DNA of 64,000 bases, taken from contig NZ_JBHEQA010000002.1 in the NCBI RefSeq assembly GCF_043678055.1, positions 806,001 to 870,000 on the forward strand. Reading direction: 5' to 3'. A model generated the notes under the pieces. It had not been told where the DNA came from. It ran no database searches and saw nothing but the letters and a program-made list of their open reading frames with translations. The position numbers and the translations under genes were made by a program. Shown here piece by piece: positions 1 through 9,136 of the stretch; the stretch's first letter is position 1, and each line of letters begins with the position of its first letter. The DNA comes from Spongiimicrobium salis. Its GTDB lineage: Bacteria > Bacteroidota > Bacteroidia > Flavobacteriales > Flavobacteriaceae.

Positions 1-72
1 GGTTCCCTAGCTCGAATTCAAAACTATGACAACGGACATTTTTGTGTTGATTTCAACTTTGTCTCCCAAGAT

Positions 73-537
73 TTAACGTATGGCTATGGCCGTAGTATGC
101 TTTACCTGCCCGATCATAAACGTACTATGCGTACTTCCAATATGGTGTATTGCCGTAAGCTTGGTAATCATAAAATCGCGATAGGTCTGCATATCATCTA
201 CATGTATTTTTAGGATATAATCATAATCACCGCTTACATGGTAGCATTCCGTAACTTCTTTTAACTTTCCTATTTCCCGTTCAAACTGCCCAATAAATTC
301 TTTAGTGTGCTGTATGAGGCGTACATGGCAGAACACCATATAGGACTTGTTTACCTTTTTTTTATCTACTAGCGCTACATATTTGGTAATTACCCCAGTG
401 CGTTCCAGACGTTTTATACGTTCATAGACTGCGGTTGTAGATAAGTTGAGTTGATCCGCATAGGCCTTATTTGTTTTTTTACTGTCGTCTTGCAATAATT
501 CAAGCAATTTCTTATCCGTTTCGTCCAATACAGGCAT
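73..537 (-). CDS. Lrp/AsnC-family transcriptional regulator
   Basis: This 154-residue protein has the Lrp/AsnC layout. An N-terminal helix-turn-helix covers about residues 5-65, and a C-terminal RAM ligand-binding domain covers about 70-145, with the typical stretch GDYDYILKI near residue 103. Family members bind DNA as dimers or octamers and respond to amino acids. The gene is divergent from a trans-sulfuration enzyme gene, and the 152-bp gap holds a perfect 15-bp inverted repeat. I infer that it controls that enzyme and itself, sensing a sulfur or other amino acid. The family call is secure; the effector is not known. Confidence 0.93.
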   Translation of the reverse strand: MPVLDETDKKLLELLQDDSKKTNKAYADQLNLSTTAVYERIKRLERTGVITKYVALVDKKKVNKSYMVFCHVRLIQHTKEFIGQFEREIGKLKEVTECYHVSGDYDYILKIHVDDMQTYRDFMITKLTAIHHIGSTHSTFMIGQVKHTTAIAIR

Positions 538-574
538 GATATATTTTCTTTAAAAATGAACACTTAACGCAAAA

Positions 575-624
575 TATAGAATTAAAATCAAAATAAATAA
601 AAAATACTAGATTTTAATTCTATA
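575..624. promoter_or_regulatory. Perfect 15-bp inverted repeat, probable Lrp operator
   Basis: TATAGAATTAAAATC at 575-589 is the exact reverse complement of GATTTTAATTCTATA at 610-624, with a 20-bp spacer. The centre-to-centre distance of the arms is 35 bp. It sits midway between the divergent lrp-like gene and the PLP-enzyme gene. A long AT-rich dyad is what Lrp-type dimers bind, so this is probably the shared operator. Assignment to this regulator is inference from position. Confidence 0.65.
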
Positions 625-638
625 ATGAAAACATCACA

Positions 639-669
639 TTGTTTTTAAAACTAAATAGAAATATTTTTA
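639..669 (+). promoter_or_regulatory. Candidate promoter for the PLP enzyme
   Basis: TTG at 639-641 is followed after 20 bp by TATTTTTA at 662-669. This matches the Bacteroidetes TTG-N17-23-TAnnTTTG pattern in 7 of 8 positions of the -7 box. It lies just downstream of the inverted repeat and 20 bp before the start codon. Confidence 0.35.
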
Positions 670-689
670 TGGTATAAAAAACTAACAAA

Positions 690-1910
690 ATGGATTACAA
701 AGCATCAGATAACATTCAAGATTTACAGTATTTCGGGGAGTTTGGAGGTATTAATCCTTCCATATCCGATTCTTCAACCTATACTTTTATTTCCGCGAAG
801 ACAATGTTTGATACTTTTGAAGGCAATACGGAAGGTTGCTATCTCTACAGCAGGCATTCTTCTCCTTCCAATCTGTATCTAGGGGAGGCTTTAGCGGCTT
901 TGGAAGGCACGGAAACGGCCAACGTATATGGGAGTGGTATGGGAGCGATTACTTCTGTTTTGTTGCAACTATGTGATAGTGGAGATCATATTGTAAGCAG
1001 TAGAACCATCTATGGAGGCACTTATGCCTTTCTTAAAAACTTTATCAAGAAATTCGCTATTGGAACCTCATTTGTGGATATCACAAATATTGCTGCGGTT
1101 GAACAAGCCATTACGCCTACCACAAAAATGATCTATTGTGAAGCCGTGAGTAACCCGCTACTGGAAGTGGCGGACTTAAGGGCGCTATCCCAATTGGCCA
1201 AGAAGCACAACCTTCCTTTGGTCGTGGACAATACTTTTTCTCCTTTGACCATATCTCCCATTCAATTAGGAGCCGATATTGTAATCCATAGTCTCACCAA
1301 ATTTATCAATGGAAGCAGCGATTGTGTGGCGGGTGTAGTTTGTGGTACTACCGAATTTTGTTTGCAACTAAAAGATGTCAATTCTGGAGCAGGAATGCTT
1401 TTGGGCAGTACCTTGGACAGCCTAAGAGCCGCTTCCATTCTCAAAAACATGAGAACGCTACATATCCGTATTCAAAAGCATAGTACCAATGCTCTGTATT
1501 TAGCGGAGAAATTTGAGCGCGATGGCCTAAAAGTGGTTTATCCTGGTCTTGCCTCCCACCCAGGTCATGAGGCTATGAGCAAACAGATGAATGCAAGCTA
1601 TGGATATGGGGGCATTATGACGCTTGATGTAGGGTCTTTGGATAAGGCCAATGCGCTGATGGAACTCATGCAAAAAGAAAACTTGGGATACTTGGCCGTT
1701 AGTTTAGGATTTTACAAAACTCTTTTTAGTGCTCCGGGCACCTCTACCTCTTCTGAAATTCCTTTGGAAGAACAAGAAGAAATGGGCCTATCCGATGGAC
1801 TAATCCGATTTTCCATTGGCTTGGACAATGACATACACAGAACCTATGAACGCATGCGGAATTGTATGGAGGCCTTGGGAATCTTGCAAAAAGAAGTGGC
1901 CACGAGCTAA
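690..1910 (+). CDS. Cys/Met-metabolism PLP enzyme (methionine gamma-lyase-like)
   Basis: This 406-residue protein belongs to the Cys/Met-metabolism fold-type I PLP enzymes: cystathionine gamma-synthase, cystathionine lyase, methionine gamma-lyase and O-acetylhomoserine sulfhydrylase. The Schiff-base lysine is K204 in HSLTKF. The phosphate-binding region is GSGMGAITSVLL near residue 90. At the site where classical methionine gamma-lyases carry a reactive cysteine (LYGCTFAF), this protein reads IYGGTYAF, so strict methionine gamma-lyase activity is not assured. The gene is divergent from an Lrp-type regulator and is followed 75 bp later by an NhaC-type antiporter. The pair may degrade a sulfur amino acid and manage the resulting ion or acid load. 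The family is certain; the exact reaction is open. Confidence 0.88.
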   Translation: MDYKASDNIQDLQYFGEFGGINPSISDSSTYTFISAKTMFDTFEGNTEGCYLYSRHSSPSNLYLGEALAALEGTETANVYGSGMGAITSVLLQLCDSGDHIVSSRTIYGGTYAFLKNFIKKFAIGTSFVDITNIAAVEQAITPTTKMIYCEAVSNPLLEVADLRALSQLAKKHNLPLVVDNTFSPLTISPIQLGADIVIHSLTKFINGSSDCVAGVVCGTTEFCLQLKDVNSGAGMLLGSTLDSLRAASILKNMRTLHIRIQKHSTNALYLAEKFERDGLKVVYPGLASHPGHEAMSKQMNASYGYGGIMTLDVGSLDKANALMELMQKENLGYLAVSLGFYKTLFSAPGTSTSSEIPLEEQEEMGLSDGLIRFSIGLDNDIHRTYERMRNCMEALGILQKEVATS

Positions 1911-1985
1911 TATTTTAAGCGACTTGGGGCTTGCAAGGCAAATATCAAAATCGTAATATTACGAGCAAATACATTAAAAATACCT

Positions 1986-3473
1986 ATGCAGAGTCAAGAT
2001 ATTACCCCTCCGGAACCCCAAGATGAACCTATTGTAGAAAACAAAGAATTGAACATCTGGGAGGCCTTGATTCCTGTGTTTGCCCTGGTCGGGATGTTGG
2101 CATACAACGTCTACGTATTTGGCGATGATGCATTAAGCGGAAGCAATCAATTTATTTTATTGCTGGGAGGAGCTGTAGCGGCCATAGTTGGTTTTTTCAA
2201 TAAGGTGAGCTACAAACAAATGATGTCTGAGGTGGCCGAAAATGTAAAATCCACCACAGGTGCTTTACTAATACTTCTAATGGTGGGAGCTTTAGCCGGT
2301 ACTTGGTTGATCAGTGGTATTATTCCCTCTATGATTTATTACGGCCTGCAGATTTTAAATCCTACGATATTTCTGGCGGCATGTGTTATTATATGCTCCA
2401 TTATATCTATAGCCACAGGAAGTAGTTGGACTACCTCGGCCACCGTGGGTATTGCCTTGATCGGTATTGGGGATGCCTTGGGAATTTCCTTGGGGATGAC
2501 CGCCGGAGCCGTATTGTCCGGAGCCTATTTCGGCGATAAGATGTCTCCCTTAAGTGATACCACCAATTTGGCTCCTGCCATGGCGGGAGGAGAATTATTT
2601 AGCCATATTAGATATATGGCCATGACGACCATACCCACTGTTGTGGTCACGCTTATTGTTTTTATCATTATCGGATTTACCATAGATACTACGGGAACTG
2701 CGGATACGGATGCTATTATTGGTTCTATAGACAAAACTTTTAATATTAATGGATGGTTATTCATTGTTCCCATTGTAGTGGTGCTATTGATTCTGAAAAA
2801 GGCCCCTCCTCTACTGGCTTTGTTGATTGGAAGTTTATTGGGTGGGATTTTTGCCATTATTTTCCAACCTGAAATTGTTGCTGGTTTGACGGGTGCAGAT
2901 CATCTAAGCTTTCAATCGGCCTATCAAGGTGTTTTAAAAGCAATAACAGTAGATACGGCTATCGCCACTGAAAATGAAGCCCTGAATGATTTATTTTCTG
3001 CTGGAGGTATGAGTGGCATGCTGGGAACCATTTGGTTAATTATCTGTGCTATGGTCTTCGGAGGCATCATGGATGGTATCGGAGCATTGTCAAAAATCAG
3101 CAAAGCATTGTTAAATTTAGCCACAACAACATTCGGTCTTTTCGCCAGCACCGTAGCAAGTTGTCTTGCCTTGAATGTCACTGCATCAGATCAGTATTTA
3201 GCCTTGGTTGTTCCTGGAAAAATGTTTTCTAAAGCCTATAAAGACAGAGGTTTGGCCCCTGAAAATTTAAGTAGAACTTTAGAAGACTCCGGAACCGTAA
3301 CTTCGGCATTGGTCCCCTGGAATACCTGTGGTGCCTACCACAGCGGCGTATTGGGCGTGAGTGTAGCGGAATACTTTGTATATGCCATATTTAATTGGTT
3401 GAGTCCTTTTATGACACTACTCTTTGCGGCCTTTAGAATTAAGATCAAGCAATTGGCAACCGCCACAAAATAA
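1986..3473 (+). CDS. NhaC-family Na+/H+ antiporter
   Basis: This 495-residue integral membrane protein has about 11-12 hydrophobic segments after a short acidic N-terminus. The central region, with ISIATGSSWTTSATVG near residue 140 and FGDKMSPLSDTTNLAP near 183, is characteristic of NhaC antiporters. The C-terminal repeat half includes SGTVTSALVPWNTCG. Members exchange Na+ for H+, and some exchange organic acids such as malate and lactate. It lies 75 bp after the trans-sulfuration enzyme gene on the same strand and is probably co-transcribed with it. The family is well supported; the substrate is inferred. Confidence 0.9.
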   Translation: MQSQDITPPEPQDEPIVENKELNIWEALIPVFALVGMLAYNVYVFGDDALSGSNQFILLLGGAVAAIVGFFNKVSYKQMMSEVAENVKSTTGALLILLMVGALAGTWLISGIIPSMIYYGLQILNPTIFLAACVIICSIISIATGSSWTTSATVGIALIGIGDALGISLGMTAGAVLSGAYFGDKMSPLSDTTNLAPAMAGGELFSHIRYMAMTTIPTVVVTLIVFIIIGFTIDTTGTADTDAIIGSIDKTFNINGWLFIVPIVVVLLILKKAPPLLALLIGSLLGGIFAIIFQPEIVAGLTGADHLSFQSAYQGVLKAITVDTAIATENEALNDLFSAGGMSGMLGTIWLIICAMVFGGIMDGIGALSKISKALLNLATTTFGLFASTVASCLALNVTASDQYLALVVPGKMFSKAYKDRGLAPENLSRTLEDSGTVTSALVPWNTCGAYHSGVLGVSVAEYFVYAIFNWLSPFMTLLFAAFRIKIKQLATATK

Positions 3474-3586
3474 ACCTCTTTTATTCTTATTTTAGGTTTT
3501 GAAAAAAAACTGATAAATCCGCTTAAAAATGCTTAGGTATCCCTAATATATTGACTAATTTTACGGGATCATAAAAAAATAGAACT

Positions 3587-4093
3587 ATGGCTAAATTAAC
3601 TTTGCATGGAAATGCAATCAATTCCTTGGGAGATTTGCCTGCGGCAAATAGTAGTGCGCCTGACTTTACATTGACCAAAGGAGATCTTTCTTTAACTACC
3701 TTATCCAATTATCAGGGCAAAAAAGTGGTCATGAATATTTTTCCCAGTGTAGATACCGGCACCTGTGCCACCTCTGTACGTGAATTTAACCGTGAAGCCT
3801 CTGCCTTGGACAATACTGTAGTCCTTTGTATTTCTAAAGATTTACCCTTTGCCCAAGCCCGATTTTGTGGAGCGGAAGGCATCGAAAACGTTGAGATGTT
3901 ATCCGATTTTAGAGATGGAAATTTTGGAAAAGCCTATGGACTTGAATTTACAGATGGTCCCTTGCAAAGTTTGCACTCCAGAGCGGTTGTAGTACTTAAT
4001 GAATCCGGGAATATCCTTTACACGGAACAAGTTCCGGAAATCGTAGACGAACCCAATTATAAGGCAGCGCTTGAAGCACTGAAGAATGCCTAA
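3587..4093 (+). CDS. tpx: Thiol peroxidase, atypical 2-Cys peroxiredoxin
   Basis: This 168-residue peroxiredoxin reduces hydroperoxides with electrons from thioredoxin. The peroxidatic cysteine is C60 in VDTGTCATSVREFN. The resolving cysteine is C94 in ARFCGAEG, with the spacing typical of Tpx, where the two form an intramolecular disulfide. Length matches the family. There is no signal peptide, so it is cytoplasmic. The last 8 bases overlap the next gene, which suggests translational coupling. Confidence 0.95.
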   Translation: MAKLTLHGNAINSLGDLPAANSSAPDFTLTKGDLSLTTLSNYQGKKVVMNIFPSVDTGTCATSVREFNREASALDNTVVLCISKDLPFAQARFCGAEGIENVEMLSDFRDGNFGKAYGLEFTDGPLQSLHSRAVVVLNESGNILYTEQVPEIVDEPNYKAALEALKNA

Positions 4094-4451
4094 GGAATCT
4101 TTCATAAAAAATAGGATCTTAAGCGTGGGCTATGCCTTAAAAGGGGCATGGTTATTAGTACGCACTGAAGCCAGTATTAAGATACAGGTGGTCATTGCCA
4201 TGCTGGTCACCGCTTTAGGATTCTACCTCGATATTTCCAATATTGAATGGATATTGCAAATTTTTGCAATATCCATGGTATTGGGTGTTGAAGGTGTCAA
4301 TACGGCCATTGAAAAAATTGCAGATTTTGTACAGCCAGAATTTGACCAAAAAATTGGTTTTATCAAAGATATCTCTGCCGGAGCTGTTATGCTGGTATCT
4401 ATAGGAGCAACCATTATTGGGCTGATTATTTATATCCCAAAACTTTTTTGA
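4086..4451 (+). CDS. Diacylglycerol/undecaprenol kinase family protein
   Basis: This 121-residue membrane protein has three predicted transmembrane helices and the prokaryotic DGK signature around GVEGVNTAIEKIAD, with E69, N72 and E76, plus the earlier E28. Family members phosphorylate diacylglycerol or undecaprenol at the inner membrane. Length is typical. The start codon lies inside the end of tpx with an 8-bp overlap. In Gram-positives this family acts on undecaprenol; which lipid is used here cannot be read from the sequence. Confidence 0.9.
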   Translation: MPKESFIKNRILSVGYALKGAWLLVRTEASIKIQVVIAMLVTALGFYLDISNIEWILQIFAISMVLGVEGVNTAIEKIADFVQPEFDQKIGFIKDISAGAVMLVSIGATIIGLIIYIPKLF

Positions 4452-4477
4452 AGCTATAATCCCTTCTCCTTCTTTGG

Positions 4478-4485
4478 TAAATTTG
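4478..4485 (+). promoter_or_regulatory. Consensus -7 element upstream of ftsK
   Basis: TAAATTTG is an exact TAnnTTTG -7 box, 29 bp before the ftsK start. A TTG lies 27 bp upstream of it, longer than the usual 17-23 bp spacing. ftsK may therefore have its own promoter in addition to read-through from dagK. Confidence 0.4.
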
Positions 4486-4513
4486 TACTTTTGTTTGAAG
4501 AATCGATGATTTA

Positions 4514-6898
4514 ATGGCAAAGAAGGCACGCAAATCAAAACCTACAACTACTAAAAAAAAGGGATTTTCCCTATCCAAACAAAATAAGATTATACTGGGA
4601 AGCTTATTGATGCTCTTTAGTATTGCTTTGTTCTTTTCCTTTGTTTCCTATTATTTTACCTGGCAAGACGACCAAAGTACCTTAGGGGAATTTGCCAACA
4701 GAAATGAAGATGCCAAAAACCTTTTAAATAAATTTGGGGCTACAGTGAGCCATTTCTTTATCTATAAAGGATTCGGGATTGCTTCCCTAATTTTCACCTT
4801 CTTAATTTTTGTGACCGGTTTAAATTTGTTTCTCAGCAGACAACGAAAGAATCTCATTCGGCAGTGGATATGGGGATTGGTCTTTATTATTTGGATTTCT
4901 ATTGCCCTAGGCTTCTTGGCACAAAGCAAACCCCTCCTCGGAGGATCTATTGGCTATGAAATGAACGATTTCCTGCAGGATTTTGCGGGGAAAATTGGGG
5001 TGACATTATTGCTCTTATTTGGCCTTACCATTATTTTGGTTCGCCTCTTTAAATTTACTCCGGACGGCGCTGCAGACTATCTCAAAAAGAAGAAAAACGC
5101 TATCGGCTCTGAATTTAAAGCGCCAAAAACCGAAAAAGCTGCAGTGCAGGACGAATCTTCGGAAATACCCCTTGAAGAAAAAGAGGAAGAAACTCCCGTA
5201 GTTTTAAATACTTATACCCATAAAGAAGATATTCCTCCTTTAGAAACACCTGTTGACGATTCCTTACCTATGGATATTGTGGTTGAAGATCCAGAGCCTA
5301 CGGAAGAATTGGCTATGGAAGTAAAACAAGTGACCGAGGAAAAAGAAGTAAAAGCCAACTTGGCGGAAAAATTGGTGGAGGACTTTGGGGAGTTTGATCC
5401 TACTTTGGAGCTTGGAAATTATAAATTCCCCAATATAGAACTCTTAGATCAACATGGGGTCAGTGGCGGGATTACCATTAATCAGGAAGAACTTGAGGAG
5501 AATAAAAATAAAATTGTCGAAACGCTGCGTAATTACAAAATTGGTATTGCGCAGATCAAAGCAACTATAGGCCCTACCGTAACGCTTTACGAAATTGTGC
5601 CCGAAGCAGGAGTGCGTATTTCCAAGATCAAAAATCTAGAAGATGATATCGCCTTATCCCTGGCTGCGCTAGGAATACGAATCATTGCCCCTATCCCTGG
5701 AAAGGGTACTATTGGTATAGAGGTGCCCAATAAAAATGCGACCATTGTTTCCATGCGTTCGGTTATTGCTTCCAATAAGTTTCAAAACGCGGAAATGCAA
5801 TTGCCCATAGCTTTTGGAAAAACCATAAGCAATGAAACTTTTGTGGTTGATCTTGCCAAAATGCCGCATTTATTAATGGCTGGTGCAACGGGTCAGGGAA
5901 AATCCGTAGGATTAAATGCCGTGTTGACCTCTTTATTGTACAAGAAACATCCAGCGGAAGTAAAATTTGTATTGGTAGATCCTAAAAAAGTGGAATTGAC
6001 CCTATATAATAAGATTGAACGACACTTTTTGGCAAAACTTCCCGATTCTGAAGAAGCTATTATCACAGACAATAGTAAAGTGATCAGTACGTTGAATTCC
6101 TTATGTATTGAAATGGACAATCGTTATGAGCTCTTAAAAATGGCCATGGTCCGTAACCTTAAAGAATACAATGCGAAATTTAAAGCACGGAAGTTAAATC
6201 CAAACGACGGCCACCAATTTTTACCTTATATTGTTTTGGTCATTGATGAGTTTGCTGATTTGATCATGACCGCGGGAAAAGAGGTTGAAACCCCTATTGC
6301 CCGATTGGCGCAATTGGCACGGGCCATTGGAATACATTTGATCATTGCGACCCAACGTCCTTCCGTCAATGTAATTACGGGAATTATTAAAGCCAACTTC
6401 CCGGCAAGAATTGCTTTTAGGGTAACCTCTAAGATCGATTCCAGAACTATTCTGGATACCCAAGGAGCCGATCAATTGATCGGTCGCGGGGATATGTTAT
6501 ATACGCAGGGGAACGACGTTACACGAATACAATGTGCTTTTGTAGATACGCCCGAAGTAGAAAAAATCACGGAATATATCGGGGCGCAGCGCGCTTATCC
6601 AGATGCACATTTATTGCCGGAATATGTTGGAGAAGATTCTGGCACAAGTATTGATTATAATATTTCGGATCGGGATGCCATGTTCAGGGATGCCGCTGAA
6701 GTCATTGTAACGGCGCAGCAAGGTTCTGCTTCGTTAATTCAGCGAAAATTGAAGTTAGGGTACAACCGAGCCGGAAGAATCATTGATCAATTGGAAGCTG
6801 CGGGTATCGTGGGTCCATTTGAAGGAAGTAAAGCAAGACAGGTCTTAGTAACAGACCTCTATGCCTTGGAACAATTATTGAACAACGAAACAAAGTAA
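4514..6898 (+). CDS. ftsK: FtsK/SpoIIIE DNA translocase
   Basis: This 794-residue protein couples chromosome-dimer resolution and segregation to cell division. Four N-terminal transmembrane segments (about 25-180) anchor it. A low-complexity Glu/Pro-rich linker (about 195-290) follows. The motor domain carries the Walker A GATGQGKSVGLN near residue 457 and the Walker B VLVIDEFADLI near residue 575. The C-terminal gamma winged-helix domain (about 725-794) includes the typical LIQRKLKLGYNRAGRIIDQL, which reads KOPS-type DNA signals. The linker is short, as in other Bacteroidetes FtsK proteins. lolA follows after 9 bp. Confidence 0.97.
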   Translation: MAKKARKSKPTTTKKKGFSLSKQNKIILGSLLMLFSIALFFSFVSYYFTWQDDQSTLGEFANRNEDAKNLLNKFGATVSHFFIYKGFGIASLIFTFLIFVTGLNLFLSRQRKNLIRQWIWGLVFIIWISIALGFLAQSKPLLGGSIGYEMNDFLQDFAGKIGVTLLLLFGLTIILVRLFKFTPDGAADYLKKKKNAIGSEFKAPKTEKAAVQDESSEIPLEEKEEETPVVLNTYTHKEDIPPLETPVDDSLPMDIVVEDPEPTEELAMEVKQVTEEKEVKANLAEKLVEDFGEFDPTLELGNYKFPNIELLDQHGVSGGITINQEELEENKNKIVETLRNYKIGIAQIKATIGPTVTLYEIVPEAGVRISKIKNLEDDIALSLAALGIRIIAPIPGKGTIGIEVPNKNATIVSMRSVIASNKFQNAEMQLPIAFGKTISNETFVVDLAKMPHLLMAGATGQGKSVGLNAVLTSLLYKKHPAEVKFVLVDPKKVELTLYNKIERHFLAKLPDSEEAIITDNSKVISTLNSLCIEMDNRYELLKMAMVRNLKEYNAKFKARKLNPNDGHQFLPYIVLVIDEFADLIMTAGKEVETPIARLAQLARAIGIHLIIATQRPSVNVITGIIKANFPARIAFRVTSKIDSRTILDTQGADQLIGRGDMLYTQGNDVTRIQCAFVDTPEVEKITEYIGAQRAYPDAHLLPEYVGEDSGTSIDYNISDRDAMFRDAAEVIVTAQQGSASLIQRKLKLGYNRAGRIIDQLEAAGIVGPFEGSKARQVLVTDLYALEQLLNNETK

Positions 6899-6907
6899 TA
6901 TCAAAAA

Positions 6908-7549
6908 ATGAAAAAAGTAGTAGTACTAACCGTTTTATTCATCAGCAGCTTTTCTTTTGCGCAAAATTCCCAAAAGGCCAAAACCTTATTGGATCAAGTG
7001 TACAGCAAGGTTAAAAGTTATGACAATATTTATGTGGACTTTAAGTATACCTTGAACAACACAGAAGCAAATATCAATCAAGAGACACGTGGGGATGTTA
7101 CCATGCAGGGAGACAAGTATCTTTTTAACTATTTGGGATCCCAGCAATTATTCGATGGCAAAAAAATATATACCATAGTACCCGAAAATGAGGAGGTAAC
7201 CATAGAGGGACAATCCACCGAAGAAAATACCATCACTCCTTCTAAAATGCTGACCTTCTATAAGCAAGGGCATAATTATGAGTGGGATGTGCTCCAAAAT
7301 GTACAGGGACGTAAAATACAGTTCGTAAAATTGATTCCCATAGATTCCGATTCCGAGATCAAGTCCATCTTATTGGGGATCGATGTAGAGACCAAACATA
7401 TCTATAAACTCATTGAAACGGGCAAGAATGGTACTAAAACGACCATTACTGTTAATTCTTTTAAAACAGATCAGCCTTTATCGAAAACCTTATTTACTTT
7501 TGATGAAGGAAAGTACAAAAATGAAGGGTACTACATTATAAGGAGTTAA
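6908..7549 (+). CDS. lolA: Outer-membrane lipoprotein carrier LolA
   Basis: This 213-residue periplasmic protein has a signal peptide (cleavage after SFSFAQ, about residue 19). The rest has the LolA half-barrel pattern: VYSKVKSYDNIYVDFKY near the N-terminus, RGDVTMQGDKYLFNY, then FDGKKIYTIVPE. LolA ferries lipoproteins from the inner to the outer membrane. It sits between ftsK and an LptF/G-type permease, all closely spaced on the + strand, so this is a cell-envelope operon. The assignment is strong. Confidence 0.9.
   Translation: MKKVVVLTVLFISSFSFAQNSQKAKTLLDQVYSKVKSYDNIYVDFKYTLNNTEANINQETRGDVTMQGDKYLFNYLGSQQLFDGKKIYTIVPENEEVTIEGQSTEENTITPSKMLTFYKQGHNYEWDVLQNVQGRKIQFVKLIPIDSDSEIKSILLGIDVETKHIYKLIETGKNGTKTTITVNSFKTDQPLSKTLFTFDEGKYKNEGYYIIRS
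7540..7545 (+). promoter_or_regulatory. Shine-Dalgarno supporting a TTG start
   Basis: AAGGAG lies 7 bp upstream of the TTG at 7553, inside the last codons of lolA. Such a strong Shine-Dalgarno is unusual in this phylum. It supports use of the TTG start for the next gene and coupling to lolA translation. Confidence 0.6.
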
Positions 7550-7552
7550 AGA

Positions 7553-9136
7553 TTGATACTATTAGACCGCTATATATTAGGGAGGTTTCTATTTAATTTT
7601 TTCAGTTCGTTTGTGATATTGATGTTCATCTTTATCTTTCAAACGATCTGGTTATTTATAGACGATTTAGCAGGGAAAGGGCTGGATATTATCATTATTG
7701 GTAAATTCCTATTCTATTTGATGCCCAATCTTACGGAAAAGGTATTGCCCTTAACCGTGTTGCTCTCCTCTATCCTCACCTTTGGAACCTTTGCCGAAAA
7801 TTATGAGTTTGCCGCTATGAAGGCCTCTGGGATTTCGTTGCAACGGGCCATGCGCAGTTTAATCGTATTTGTGGTATTTCTTGCCTTTGTCACCTTTTAT
7901 TTTGCCAATAGTGTGATTCCCGCCTCTGAACAAAAAATATATAACCTTAGAAAGAATATTGCCAAGGTAAAACCCGCCGCTATCATTACGGAAGGGGTTT
8001 TCAGCGATTTGGAAGGCACCAATATGAATATGAAAGTAGATCGTAAATATGGTGAGAACGATCGCTTTCTGGAAAATGTCATTATACATCAGAAATCAAA
8101 AACCGGGGTCAATACTACCGTAATAAAAGCCAAGGAAGGGGAATTGATCAGTAGTGAAAAGTCCGATATTCTTCAATTGGTACTTAAAGACGGAAACTAT
8201 TATGAAACCTCTCCCGCCAGAACTGCCGAGGAGAAGAAGACCAATCCCTTTCGGAAATCATATTTTAAAGTTTATACCATCAATAAGGATATTTCTGGTC
8301 TGAATGACGTTGATCTGGAAGAAGAGCGCAATGTGAGTACCGATAAAATGAAGAACATTTCCCGCTTGGTAAAAGATATCGATTCCATTAAGAAATACAA
8401 TCTAAAGGTGGTGAATTCTTTTTCCCGAAACATTTCTTCACGGATGGGCGCTTTTATCAGTGTGGCCAATACAGGACAAAACGACACTTTGGGCAAAAAA
8501 AGAAATGTCGCCACCAATAGTGCCTTCATCCAGGTGAAGAAAACCATAGATTCTGTGGCTCAAGATACTACGGCTCTAGCCCTTGAGATGGAAGAAAAAA
8601 CCTATGATTCCATTCCCAAAGGAGAAATACCAGATATTCCTGTAGAAGATGTTGTACGCCTCTATAAAGACTGGCAACGGGTACAATTGGTGACATCGGC
8701 AAAGAATTTTACCACCAATGCATTGAATACCATTGAAGCCAAAAAGAAAGAAATTCAAAATGGCTATAAACGCTACAATTTGCATATTCTATCCTATCAC
8801 AAAAAATTTGCCCTTGCCCTATCTTGTATCATTTTATTCTTTGTTGGGGCTCCCTTAGGGGCCATTATCCGAAAAGGAGGGCTTGGTTTGCCCATGGTTA
8901 TTGCCATTATTTTATTCTTGACCTATTACTTTCTGGGCGTGTTCTCAGGGAATTATGCCAAGGAAGGAAATATCCATCCCATATTTGGCGCATGGTTGCC
9001 AACATTAATAATGTTACCTTTGGGTATCTTTCTTACGAGAAGGGCCACTGCCGATCGAGGTTTGGTAGATTTAGGAGTGATTGGAGATTTCTTCAAAAAA
9101 TTGTTTAAAAAGAAAAATAAGGTTTCTGAGATATGA
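7553..9136 (+). CDS. LptF/LptG (YjgP/YjgQ) family LPS-export permease
   Basis: This 527-residue inner-membrane protein has the LptF/LptG fold. The N-terminal three transmembrane helices include IDDLAGKGLD and the coupling region GTFAENYEFAAMKASGIS (about 83-100). A long periplasmic beta domain (about 120-410) follows, then three C-terminal helices. With LptB it extracts LPS from the inner membrane. It is longer than the E. coli proteins because of an extended periplasmic domain rich in Lys and Glu, as is usual in Bacteroidetes. The start is TTG with a strong Shine-Dalgarno; no suitable ATG lies nearby. Its stop codon overlaps the ribBA start (ATGA), indicating coupling. F and G cannot be told apart here. 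Confidence 0.88.
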   Translation: MILLDRYILGRFLFNFFSSFVILMFIFIFQTIWLFIDDLAGKGLDIIIIGKFLFYLMPNLTEKVLPLTVLLSSILTFGTFAENYEFAAMKASGISLQRAMRSLIVFVVFLAFVTFYFANSVIPASEQKIYNLRKNIAKVKPAAIITEGVFSDLEGTNMNMKVDRKYGENDRFLENVIIHQKSKTGVNTTVIKAKEGELISSEKSDILQLVLKDGNYYETSPARTAEEKKTNPFRKSYFKVYTINKDISGLNDVDLEEERNVSTDKMKNISRLVKDIDSIKKYNLKVVNSFSRNISSRMGAFISVANTGQNDTLGKKRNVATNSAFIQVKKTIDSVAQDTTALALEMEEKTYDSIPKGEIPDIPVEDVVRLYKDWQRVQLVTSAKNFTTNALNTIEAKKKEIQNGYKRYNLHILSYHKKFALALSCIILFFVGAPLGAIIRKGGLGLPMVIAIILFLTYYFLGVFSGNYAKEGNIHPIFGAWLPTLIMLPLGIFLTRRATADRGLVDLGVIGDFFKKLFKKKNKVSEI

